Of a stretch of 45,858 bases of DNA, positions 35,829 to 43,436 are shown one piece after another. The position numbers were made by a program, and so were the translations under genes. The notes under the pieces are model-generated. The model saw nothing but the letters and a program-made list of their open reading frames with translations, did not search any database and was not told the DNA's origin. Source of the DNA: JBIICS01 sp044238735 (GTDB lineage Bacteria > Bacteroidota > Bacteroidia > UBA4408); the NCBI GenBank assembly GCA_044238735.1, contig JBIICS010000004.1, positions 1-45,858 of the forward strand, in the 5' to 3' direction. Positions within the stretch are counted from its first letter, which is position 1. Each line of letters opens with the position of its first letter.

Positions 35829-36388
35829 TGAAAGCAAATTTTATTATAAAACTATCAGTTTCGGTTTTTGTTGCTGCACTAATAAACTCATGTTCTTCAA
35901 ATGCCGTTAAGGACAATGGAAATAAAACCGATAATCAAAACATCCAACTTCTTGCCGGAGTTAGCAGCTTTAATAACAATTGTTGTTCAAGCGACACTAG
36001 CTCATGCTGCACACTTGATCTTTTAAAAGAATTTGTAGAACAAGTTAAGCAAGGAAAACTAAAAGTATACGCTACTCCCGATGACACAATTCCAATGTCA
36101 ACAGAGGATGTTAACCGCTATTTAGGTCCTCCTCCGGCTGACACCTTGTTAGTTGAAGACCCAGAAAACCCAAGTAAAATGGTAATGAAAGTAATTGAAC
36201 ATAAGGCTTTAGACTTGTCAAGCGGTGATGCCAGCTTTTATTTTATTGAAGACTGGAAAGTAAATAAAGAGTCTTTTAGAATTGAAAAAGTTATTAAAGC
36301 AGTTGGATTAGGCGAAACCAAATATTCAGAAGAAGGAACCCCAAAAGGAGTTAGGGTTTATTTTTATTACAAGTACCCTAATTCTTAA
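35828..36388 (+). CDS. Lipoprotein with two cysteine pairs
   Basis: This 186-residue protein has a lipoprotein signal (lipobox ALINSC, Cys22) and, in the mature part, two vicinal cysteine pairs in NNCCSSDTSSCCTLDLL (C52/C53 and C60/C61). Vicinal cysteines could bind metal or form a redox-active site. The C-terminal half (FYFIEDWKVNKESFRIEKVI, VRVYFYYKYPN) looks like a beta-rich domain. No family is recognised. It is translationally coupled to the PKD/T9SS gene and followed by a strong terminator. Confidence 0.65.
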   Translation: MKANFIIKLSVSVFVAALINSCSSNAVKDNGNKTDNQNIQLLAGVSSFNNNCCSSDTSSCCTLDLLKEFVEQVKQGKLKVYATPDDTIPMSTEDVNRYLGPPPADTLLVEDPENPSKMVMKVIEHKALDLSSGDASFYFIEDWKVNKESFRIEKVIKAVGLGETKYSEEGTPKGVRVYFYYKYPNS

Positions 36389-36432
36389 TTATTGTTTTAA
36401 ACAAATCCAATTCTACAATACAGATAACTGTC

Positions 36433-36460
36433 AAAAGCGGCTTTAAAAGCCGCTTTTTTT
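36433..36460 (+). terminator. Terminator between the lipoprotein and the sensor gene
   Basis: A 12-bp perfect stem (AAAAGCGGCTTT at 36433-36444 with AAAGCCGCTTTT at 36446-36457) is followed by a T run to 36460. The next gene starts only 12 bp beyond it. Confidence 0.9.
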
Positions 36461-36472
36461 GTTTAAATTTAC

Positions 36473-39400
36473 TTGTTGCTTCGTTATATATTTATACCAC
36501 TTTTATTCTTCATCATAGCTACTAAAATTAGTTTTAGCCAGCGCTTAAATCTCACTTATTTCTCCGAAAAACAAGGTCTGCCTATTGCACAAATTTCTTG
36601 CGTTCACGAAGATAAATATGGCTTTATTTGGACCGGAACCATGGGAAGTGGATTGGCTCGCTATAAAGGTGAAAAGTTTGAAACATTCAATATAAATAAC
36701 GGTTTGCCCTTTGGTGATATTATTACTTTAAATTCATCTCCAAAAGACAGTGCACTTTGGATTGGCACAAACGGCAGTGGCATTATCAAATATCACAAAG
36801 GAAAATTCTCTCTTATCAATAAAGGATTAAACGGTAAACTCATTTATTCCATTTATTTTACCCAAAACAACCAGGTATTGATAGGTACAAAAGATGACGG
36901 ATTGTATTATGGTACTGAAAATAATTACAAAAAAATAAATCATTTTAACTCACATTCGATCTATGCCATATCAGAATTAAATAATAATTTATACATAGCT
37001 ACCAGCAAAGGCGCATATGTTTGCGACCTAAACTTTTCTAACGTAAAGAAAATTGAATTGCCGATAAAAGGCCCTCTCTTTTCCATATTTATTGATAAGC
37101 AAAAAACGATATGGTTTGGTTCATCTAATGGCGAGATCATCAACCTAAATAAAGATATAATAACACTCATTACACATCCCGATATAAACGAAACAATTAT
37201 TGGAGGTTTTACTCAAGATAGAAGCGGAACAATATGGGCTGTTTGTGATGCCGGTCTTTTAAAAATCCAAAATCTTAAACTCAAAATATTAAACTCGGAA
37301 AACGGTATATTAGACCCCACTTTGTATTGCATAACTTCAGATCGCGACGATCATATTTGGATTGGGAGTGACCTTAAAGGCCTGGCTGAATTTTCTAATA
37401 ATGGAATAGTTTCTTTTTATCGCGATGACTATTTAACTGATAACACAGCAAGCTCCAGTTTATATGTTAATCAAAATAAAATTTGGCTTGGTAATAACAC
37501 AGACGGTATACTAGAGATTAACAACAACGAAGAATTAAATTCTATTAAACAAATTTTATCCAAAGAAAGAATCATTCAGATATGCAAACTAAACGATTTA
37601 CTTTTAGTTACAACTGAAAACTCGGAATTAATTACAATTGAGGGCGAAAAAATATCCCGCATCAAATTAGTAGATGGTGAAAATAACTACATAATATCAC
37701 AAATTTCGTCTGCCTCATCTTCCAAACTAATTGGTGTTTCCTATGGTCATGGTATTTGCGAAATAGATTTAAAATATAAAACCTGTAAATCAATTAGCAT
37801 TGATAATATTGACAATAGCCTAATGAGTATTGAAAAACTCAATAACACTTATTACTTGGCTTCTTACCAAATGGGATTATTTAAATGGAACGGAAACAGT
37901 TCTAAAGCAAGTGAGATTTCATTTAACCAGAAACAAAGCATAAAAAGCATCTTCTGCTTGGCAAACTCTAATAACTGCATTCTTGCCGGAACTTTAGATT
38001 TAGGCATATTTATTATTAAAGATGATAAAATAATTTCTAACATAAGCATCAAAAACGGCTTGCCTTCAAACGAAATTAAATCAATTAAAGCTATTGGTAA
38101 AAATAAAATTGTTGTTGGAACATCCAAAGGCATATCCTTACTAAATTTCGAAAACAATATCTTTAAAGTGGTAAAAAATTATGGTTCAATGGATGGAATT
38201 GATATTGAAAATCTGTTACCCGACATTTTATATTGCGATGAACAAAAAAACAAAGTATACGTTGGACTAAAACACGGTTTTCAGCAGATAGACATTACAA
38301 AGGAGTACAACCCTGATTTACCTCTTTTTTCAATTTCAAAAATCCACATAAACAATCAAGACAGTTCCATCATTGAAAAAGATATTTTCTTTTTTGAAAA
38401 AAACAGTAGCATTATTTTACCCTATAGCAAGAATAATCTTAAGATAACATTTGAAGCACACTCTCCTCTCGAAAAATTAGAATACACTTTCCTGCTCGAG
38501 AACTTTGATGAAAACTGGACAGACTGGTCAACTTCAGGTGAGTTCATTAATAACAATATACCCCCCGGAGAATATATACTTAAAGCAAAATCGCGAATTA
38601 TTAATTCGGAAATCGAATCTAAAACACAATACATTAAAATACTAATTTCTCCACCTTTTTATAGGACCTGGTGGTTTATATCGTTATGTGTAATTTTTGG
38701 TGCGATTAGCATATACCTTTTCATACAATACAGAACTCAAAAACTAATTAAAGAAAAGGAAATACTGGAAGCAAAAGTTGAGGAGCGTACGCATGAATTA
38801 AAAGAATCTAACTTAAAATTAGAACATGCCTATACAGACATTAAAGACAGTATAAACTATGCTGAAAAAATCCAAAGGGCTATATTACCAATGGATGATT
38901 TAATTAAAAAATATTTACCAGATTCCTTTGTTTTATTTCAACCAAGAGATATAGTAAGCGGCGATTTTTATTGGTTTGGAACCATTAATGTAGATGAAGA
39001 TTACGAAAAGGACTATATCCTTTTTGCAACAGCCGATTGCACCGGCCATGGTGTTCCGGGAGCATTTATGAGTATGGTAGGTAATACTATTCTTAATGAA
39101 ATTGTTTTAACAAACAAGGTTTTTAAGCCCGGCGAAATTTTACATCAATTGCATTTAGGAGTAAAGAAAGCATTAAAACAAAACGAAAACCAATCGCGCG
39201 ACGGCATGGATATCGCCTTATGCTGTATCGATATTAGAAACAATAAATTATTGTATGCTGGAGCTAATCGGCCATTATGGCTTATTGATGCAAACGGTTT
39301 AACCGAAATGAAAGCAACAAAAAGTGCAATTGGAGGTTTTACAGACGATTCGACTGTTTTTCAGGAACACGAGATAACTTTAACCCCTGATATGCAGTTT

Positions 39401-39607
39401 TATACATTTAGCGACGGATACCCCGATCAATTTGGCGGACCGGAAGGTAAAAAATTTATGACCAAACGATTAAAAGACTTAATTGTTGCAAAGAAAGACA
39501 TTTCATTTAAAGAAAAGAAAGAATTCTTTACAACTACCATAAACGAATGGATGGGTAAAGAACACGAACAAATAGACGATATACTTTTAGTTGGATTTAA
39601 AGTGTAG
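36473..39607 (+). CDS. Propeller / Y_Y_Y sensor with cytoplasmic SpoIIE phosphatase
   Basis: This 1044-residue membrane sensor starts at TTG 36473 (or 36476). No in-frame ATG precedes the signal peptide (MLLRYIFIPLLFFIIATKISFSQ), and the first internal Met is near residue 56, inside the propeller. Residues about 24-640 hold two-component-regulator-propeller repeats (YGFIWTGTMGSGLARYKG, LWIGTNGSGIIKYH and others). A Y_Y_Y domain (about 650-725, ENFDENWTDWSTSGEF) precedes a membrane helix (about 732-754) and a coiled coil. Residues about 815-1044 are a PP2C-like SpoIIE phosphatase (FQPRDIVSGDFYW, ADCTGHGVPGAFMSM, SDGYPDQFGGPEGKKF). Such proteins dephosphorylate anti-sigma factor antagonists, but no partner is encoded here. 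Confidence 0.9.
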   Translation: MLLRYIFIPLLFFIIATKISFSQRLNLTYFSEKQGLPIAQISCVHEDKYGFIWTGTMGSGLARYKGEKFETFNINNGLPFGDIITLNSSPKDSALWIGTNGSGIIKYHKGKFSLINKGLNGKLIYSIYFTQNNQVLIGTKDDGLYYGTENNYKKINHFNSHSIYAISELNNNLYIATSKGAYVCDLNFSNVKKIELPIKGPLFSIFIDKQKTIWFGSSNGEIINLNKDIITLITHPDINETIIGGFTQDRSGTIWAVCDAGLLKIQNLKLKILNSENGILDPTLYCITSDRDDHIWIGSDLKGLAEFSNNGIVSFYRDDYLTDNTASSSLYVNQNKIWLGNNTDGILEINNNEELNSIKQILSKERIIQICKLNDLLLVTTENSELITIEGEKISRIKLVDGENNYIISQISSASSSKLIGVSYGHGICEIDLKYKTCKSISIDNIDNSLMSIEKLNNTYYLASYQMGLFKWNGNSSKASEISFNQKQSIKSIFCLANSNNCILAGTLDLGIFIIKDDKIISNISIKNGLPSNEIKSIKAIGKNKIVVGTSKGISLLNFENNIFKVVKNYGSMDGIDIENLLPDILYCDEQKNKVYVGLKHGFQQIDITKEYNPDLPLFSISKIHINNQDSSIIEKDIFFFEKNSSIILPYSKNNLKITFEAHSPLEKLEYTFLLENFDENWTDWSTSGEFINNNIPPGEYILKAKSRIINSEIESKTQYIKILISPPFYRTWWFISLCVIFGAISIYLFIQYRTQKLIKEKEILEAKVEERTHELKESNLKLEHAYTDIKDSINYAEKIQRAILPMDDLIKKYLPDSFVLFQPRDIVSGDFYWFGTINVDEDYEKDYILFATADCTGHGVPGAFMSMVGNTILNEIVLTNKVFKPGEILHQLHLGVKKALKQNENQSRDGMDIALCCIDIRNNKLLYAGANRPLWLIDANGLTEMKATKSAIGGFTDDSTVFQEHEITLTPDMQFYTFSDGYPDQFGGPEGKKFMTKRLKDLIVAKKDISFKEKKEFFTTTINEWMGKEHEQIDDILLVGFKV

Positions 39608-39634
39608 AAGTAATATACATCAGTCCAATTAGCC

Positions 39635-40708
39635 TCACATCCATTTCTTCTTTCTGAAATAAATTAACATTCCAATAAATAATATACCCATAAATATAAG
39701 CACCAGAGGATAACCCAGCTTATAATCTAGTTCGGGCATAAATTTAAAATTCATTCCATATATACCTACGATAAAAGTTAGCGGAATAAACAACGAAGAG
39801 ATTATAGTAAGCACTTTCATCACCTCATTCATTTTATTTGAGTTTGTACTTAAATATATTTCAGTTAACTCAGCTAATAGTTCACGCTGAGCTTCTATTG
39901 TTTCAATAATTCTAACGGTATGATCGTATACATCACGCAGGTATAAATTAGTGTTTTCAGCCATTAAAGGGTGATCAATGCGCTGCATGGAGGCAATTAA
40001 TTCGCGTAAAGGCCAAATAGACTTACGTAAATAAATCATTTCTCTTTTGGTCTGGTGGATCTTTTTAATTACAGATTTATCAAAATTCTCATCAATAATT
40101 ATATCCTCCAAACTTTCAATATATACTCCAATCTTTTCTATAATTGAAAAATAGGTATCCACAATTGTATCTAACAAAGCATATGCTAAATAGTCTGCCC
40201 CGCTCCTTCTTACTCTTCCACTTTTATTTCTGATACGTTCTCGTATAGGATCAAAACCATCTTGTTTATCGGCTTCCTGAAAGGTGAGTACAACATTATT
40301 TAATAGAATTATACTTAACTGTTCGCTTGTAACACAAGAATTGTAATAAATTTTTCTAACAATAGTAAGCGTATAATTAGCATAATCTTCAAACTTTGCA
40401 CGCTGGTCATTGTTAATTATATCTTCGAGTGTTAAAGGATGTATATTAAATAATTTACCTACTTCCTCAATTACTTTTAAATCATGAATCCCATCTATAT
40501 CAATCCATTTAATAGTAGATCTGGATAAAGCATCCTTACAATCATTAATATTTTCAAGTTTGGTTTCTATATAATGTTGGTCATCAAACTCAAACATGGT
40601 AATATGGGCATTCGATTCTGATGGCTCACCAACCGCATGAAGACTTCCGGGCGGAAGACCACTCTTTATAACACGCTGTCTTTTAACCAAACGACTTTTA
40701 TTCGTCAT
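39635..40708 (-). CDS. corA: CorA-type magnesium/cobalt transporter
   Basis: This 357-residue channel protein has a long cytoplasmic N-terminal domain and two C-terminal membrane helices (about 299-317 and 332-350). The CorA signature GMN (318-320) in IVGIYGMNFKFMPE sits at the pore mouth. It ends in a basic tail (RKKKWM). The start overlaps the end of rsmI by 11 bp, and the gene is convergent with the SpoIIE sensor. Confidence 0.95.
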   Translation of the reverse strand: MTNKSRLVKRQRVIKSGLPPGSLHAVGEPSESNAHITMFEFDDQHYIETKLENINDCKDALSRSTIKWIDIDGIHDLKVIEEVGKLFNIHPLTLEDIINNDQRAKFEDYANYTLTIVRKIYYNSCVTSEQLSIILLNNVVLTFQEADKQDGFDPIRERIRNKSGRVRRSGADYLAYALLDTIVDTYFSIIEKIGVYIESLEDIIIDENFDKSVIKKIHQTKREMIYLRKSIWPLRELIASMQRIDHPLMAENTNLYLRDVYDHTVRIIETIEAQRELLAELTEIYLSTNSNKMNEVMKVLTIISSLFIPLTFIVGIYGMNFKFMPELDYKLGYPLVLIFMGILFIGMLIYFRKKKWM

Positions 40709-41393
40709 TACTTATATCCTTTTTAGAAACACCCTTCAAAACAACAACAAATTCGCCTCTGGGTTCTGAGTGATCAAAATGATTCTTAATTTGTTGCAAA
40801 TTTCCCCTCACATGCTCTTCAAATTTTTTACTTAACTCTCTTACAATGCATATTTCTCTATCGGCACCGAGTACTTCTATTAACTGTAAAATTGTTTTCT
40901 GAAGCTTATGAGGAGATTCGTAAAATACTATCGTTTTTGGTTCGTTTAACCAAGCAGTTATTCTGGAGTTTCTACCTTTTTTGGGAGGCAAAAATCCTTC
41001 AAAAACAAAACGATCGGTTGGGAAACCCGAAACTACTAGTGCCGGAATTAACGCTGTAGGTCCTGGTAAACATTCTAACGGAATATTTTCTTTTATGCAA
41101 GCATCTACCAGCAAATATCCAGGATCAGATATAGCCGGAGTTCCAGCATCGCTTATAAGCACAACGTTATTACTTTGTTTTATTCTTTCAACTAAACTAA
41201 GGAGTATTTTATGTTCGTTATGAATATGGAACGAAACTAAACTTTTCTGAATATTAAGATGCCTTAATAAATTTCCCGATGTTCGGGTATCCTCGGCAAT
41301 TACAAAGTCACACTCGTTTAAAACAGAAATGGCTCTTAGTGTAATATCTTCCAGATTACCAATAGGCGTAGGTACTACAATAAGTTTTGGCAT
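40698..41393 (-). CDS. rsmI: 16S rRNA 2'-O-ribose methyltransferase RsmI
   Basis: This 231-residue enzyme methylates the ribose of C1402 in 16S rRNA with SAM. It has LIVVPTPIGNLEDITLRA, VIAEDTRTSGNLLRHL, LISDAGTPAISDPGYLLV and FYESPHKL, all characteristic of the family, and is of typical size for Bacteroidota. It is 5 bp from the HIT gene. Confidence 0.95.
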   Translation of the reverse strand: MPKLIVVPTPIGNLEDITLRAISVLNECDFVIAEDTRTSGNLLRHLNIQKSLVSFHIHNEHKILLSLVERIKQSNNVVLISDAGTPAISDPGYLLVDACIKENIPLECLPGPTALIPALVVSGFPTDRFVFEGFLPPKKGRNSRITAWLNEPKTIVFYESPHKLQKTILQLIEVLGADREICIVRELSKKFEEHVRGNLQQIKNHFDHSEPRGEFVVVLKGVSKKDISNDE

Positions 41394-41398
41394 TTAAA

Positions 41399-41794
41399 TT
41401 AGTTGAAACCGTTTCTCAATTTTAAAGACATTTCGGCCAGTTTATCCTGACTCGGATTTAATTTTGGTCGAGAAAAATTCATATCATCCATAGTATTTAT
41501 TGGAATTAAATGAATATGTGCGTGAGGAACTTCCAAACCAATTACTGCAACTCCTACACGCTTACAAGCACAAACTTTTTTGATAACTTCTGAAACCCTC
41601 TTTGCCGTCTCCATTAATTTTAAATAATCTGGTGTTTCAATATCAAATAAATAATCGGTTTCCTTTTTTGGAATTAAAAGGGTATGACCCATGGTTAAGG
41701 GTGAAATATCTAAAAATGCCAGAAACTCTTCATCCTCATAAACTTTATGAGAAGGGATCTCACCACTTACAATTCTTGAGAAAACACTTGGCAT
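41399..41794 (-). CDS. HIT-family nucleotide hydrolase
   Basis: This 131-residue protein has the histidine triad HAHIH (H91, H93, H95) in VPHAHIHLIP and the usual opening SVFSRIVSGEIPSHKVYEDEE. The family hydrolyses nucleotide phosphoramidates or dinucleotides. It starts at the last base of greA (1-bp overlap). Confidence 0.95.
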   Translation of the reverse strand: MPSVFSRIVSGEIPSHKVYEDEEFLAFLDISPLTMGHTLLIPKKETDYLFDIETPDYLKLMETAKRVSEVIKKVCACKRVGVAVIGLEVPHAHIHLIPINTMDDMNFSRPKLNPSQDKLAEMSLKLRNGFN

Positions 41795-42267
41795 TATCTA
41801 GAAATTTCCAGGATTTCAAATTTCATTTTGCCAGATGGAACTGCTATTTCCGTTACATCTCCAACTTTTCTACCCAACAAGCCTTTACCTATGGGGCTAT
41901 CCACCGAAATTTTTCCTGCCTTTAAATCGGCTTCGGTTTCCGCTACTAAGGTATAAGCCATTTGCATATTATTAGCTGTATTCTTAATTTTTACCTTACA
42001 AAGAATAGAAACTTTTGAAGTATCTAATTGGCTCTCATCTATAATACGAGCATTAGCAAGTAAATCCTCCATTTTAGAGATTTTTAATTCCAACAATCCC
42101 TGAGCTTCTTTTGCAGCATCATATTCTGCGTTTTCACTCAAATCACCCTTATCCCTGGCTTCTGCAATTTGTTGAGAAATTTTTGGTCTTTCCACCGACT
42201 TTAAATGTTGTAGCTCTTCTCTTAATTTCTTTAAACCTTCTTCGGTAAAATAGTTAACCTGACTCAT
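41794..42267 (-). CDS. greA: Transcription elongation factor GreA
   Basis: This 157-residue protein has an N-terminal coiled coil (EEGLKKLREELQHLKSVERP, RDKGDLSENAEYDAAKE with the acidic tip) and a C-terminal FKBP-like domain (ISVDSPIGKGLLGRKVGDV). It rescues backtracked RNA polymerase by stimulating transcript cleavage. It is first in the greA-HIT-rsmI-corA cluster, which has gaps or overlaps of at most 11 bp. Confidence 0.95.
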   Translation of the reverse strand: MSQVNYFTEEGLKKLREELQHLKSVERPKISQQIAEARDKGDLSENAEYDAAKEAQGLLELKISKMEDLLANARIIDESQLDTSKVSILCKVKIKNTANNMQMAYTLVAETEADLKAGKISVDSPIGKGLLGRKVGDVTEIAVPSGKMKFEILEISR

Positions 42268-42299
42268 GATTTATTAATTTACGTTCACTCCTAAAAATA

Positions 42300-42330
42300 A
42301 AGAATCCCGACTGCGTGTCGGGACTCTTTA
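42300..42330 (-). terminator. Terminator after the PorV/PorQ-like gene
   Basis: AGAATCCCGAC and GTCGGGACTCT form an 11-bp stem with one mismatch and a 5-base loop. It lies between the PorV/PorQ-like stop and greA, so it separates two minus-strand units. Confidence 0.8.
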
Positions 42331-42353
42331 CAAATATAAAAAAATAGTATTAA

Positions 42354-43415
42354 TTAAAGTGCTAAACGCACGCCAATACTGTGCACACCATTTAAAGGGT
42401 TGGTAACTCTGTAAGAATAATCAATTCCAAAAGTAGTTCCTGTTTTAGTAATAGGTCTTTCTAAAGTAAAACCAGCTGTTGGACCAGTATAAAGTGTTGT
42501 TCTGGTATCAGCATTATTAATTCCATCTTCAAAAGCGTAACCACCTCTTACCATAAAAAAGTCGGTAAAGCCATATTCAACCCCAAAATTAAATTGATTT
42601 TTACCATATGAATTAGAGATGAAGTTTCCGGCAGCCGTTACTCTGTGCTTATCTCCAAAAAGGAAGTCATAAGCACCCGAAATACTCAACAAAGCGGGAA
42701 GTTCTATTAGGGAGCTTCTTTGTTCTACATTTGTCATTTGACCATTAGTAGGACTTGCCCTTTTGGTAGACAATCCACTGCCGGAGTATTTCATAGCCGG
42801 ACCTACGTTTTTTAAAGCAATTCCAAAATGCACATTATTTCTCTCTTCGTTATTACCCGTTAAATACTGAATACCTGCATCAATTGCAATACCTCTAGCA
42901 CTTAAACTTGGGATAGTTTGAGAAATAGCTTTAATATTAATACCTCCAAAAATACTATTGGAAAATTCCTTAGCATAAGATAAATTAATATTATTGAACG
43001 AGGCTCCGTATTTACCAATTCCACCTTCCGGATTATCTACTGTAGTAATATCAATCTGCCCGAAATTAAGTGAGTTTACAGCAAGTGCCATAACACCACC
43101 TTTTCCTACTTTTTGTGAGAACCCGAATGCGTTATATTTAATCCCTGCACTAGCTAAGATGGTAGTATTAGAAAACAAAAGCTCTGTTTTTTTAGTAAAT
43201 GCCAAACCTGCAACATTAAGAAACTGACTTTCAAGGCCTCTTACTGAAGAAGCATTTGCATTAGCAAAACCTGTGCTTCTGGCCCACGGATTAAGCAATA
43301 GTTCATTAGCGCCCGCTTGAGCTACACGATCCTTATTACCAGCAAATGATACATAAGTTAATCCACCAGATAAAACTAATGAAAGAGCTAGAAATTTATT
43401 TAAGTTAATTTTCAT
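42354..43415 (-). CDS. PorV/PorQ-family outer-membrane beta barrel
   Basis: This 353-residue protein has a signal peptide (about 1-25). The mature part has the family opening AGANELLLNPWARSTGFANA and FLNVAGLAF, a long series of aromatic/Gly beta strands (FNFGVEYGFTDFFMVRGGYAF), and an outer-membrane-type ending (GVHSIGVRLAL). PorV and PorQ are T9SS outer-membrane components. It follows the large surface protein gene by 21 bp, so the two are probably co-transcribed. Confidence 0.88.
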   Translation of the reverse strand: MKINLNKFLALSLVLSGGLTYVSFAGNKDRVAQAGANELLLNPWARSTGFANANASSVRGLESQFLNVAGLAFTKKTELLFSNTTILASAGIKYNAFGFSQKVGKGGVMALAVNSLNFGQIDITTVDNPEGGIGKYGASFNNINLSYAKEFSNSIFGGINIKAISQTIPSLSARGIAIDAGIQYLTGNNEERNNVHFGIALKNVGPAMKYSGSGLSTKRASPTNGQMTNVEQRSSLIELPALLSISGAYDFLFGDKHRVTAAGNFISNSYGKNQFNFGVEYGFTDFFMVRGGYAFEDGINNADTRTTLYTGPTAGFTLERPITKTGTTFGIDYSYRVTNPLNGVHSIGVRLAL

Positions 43416-43436
43416 AGTATAAGAAAATTCAAATTA

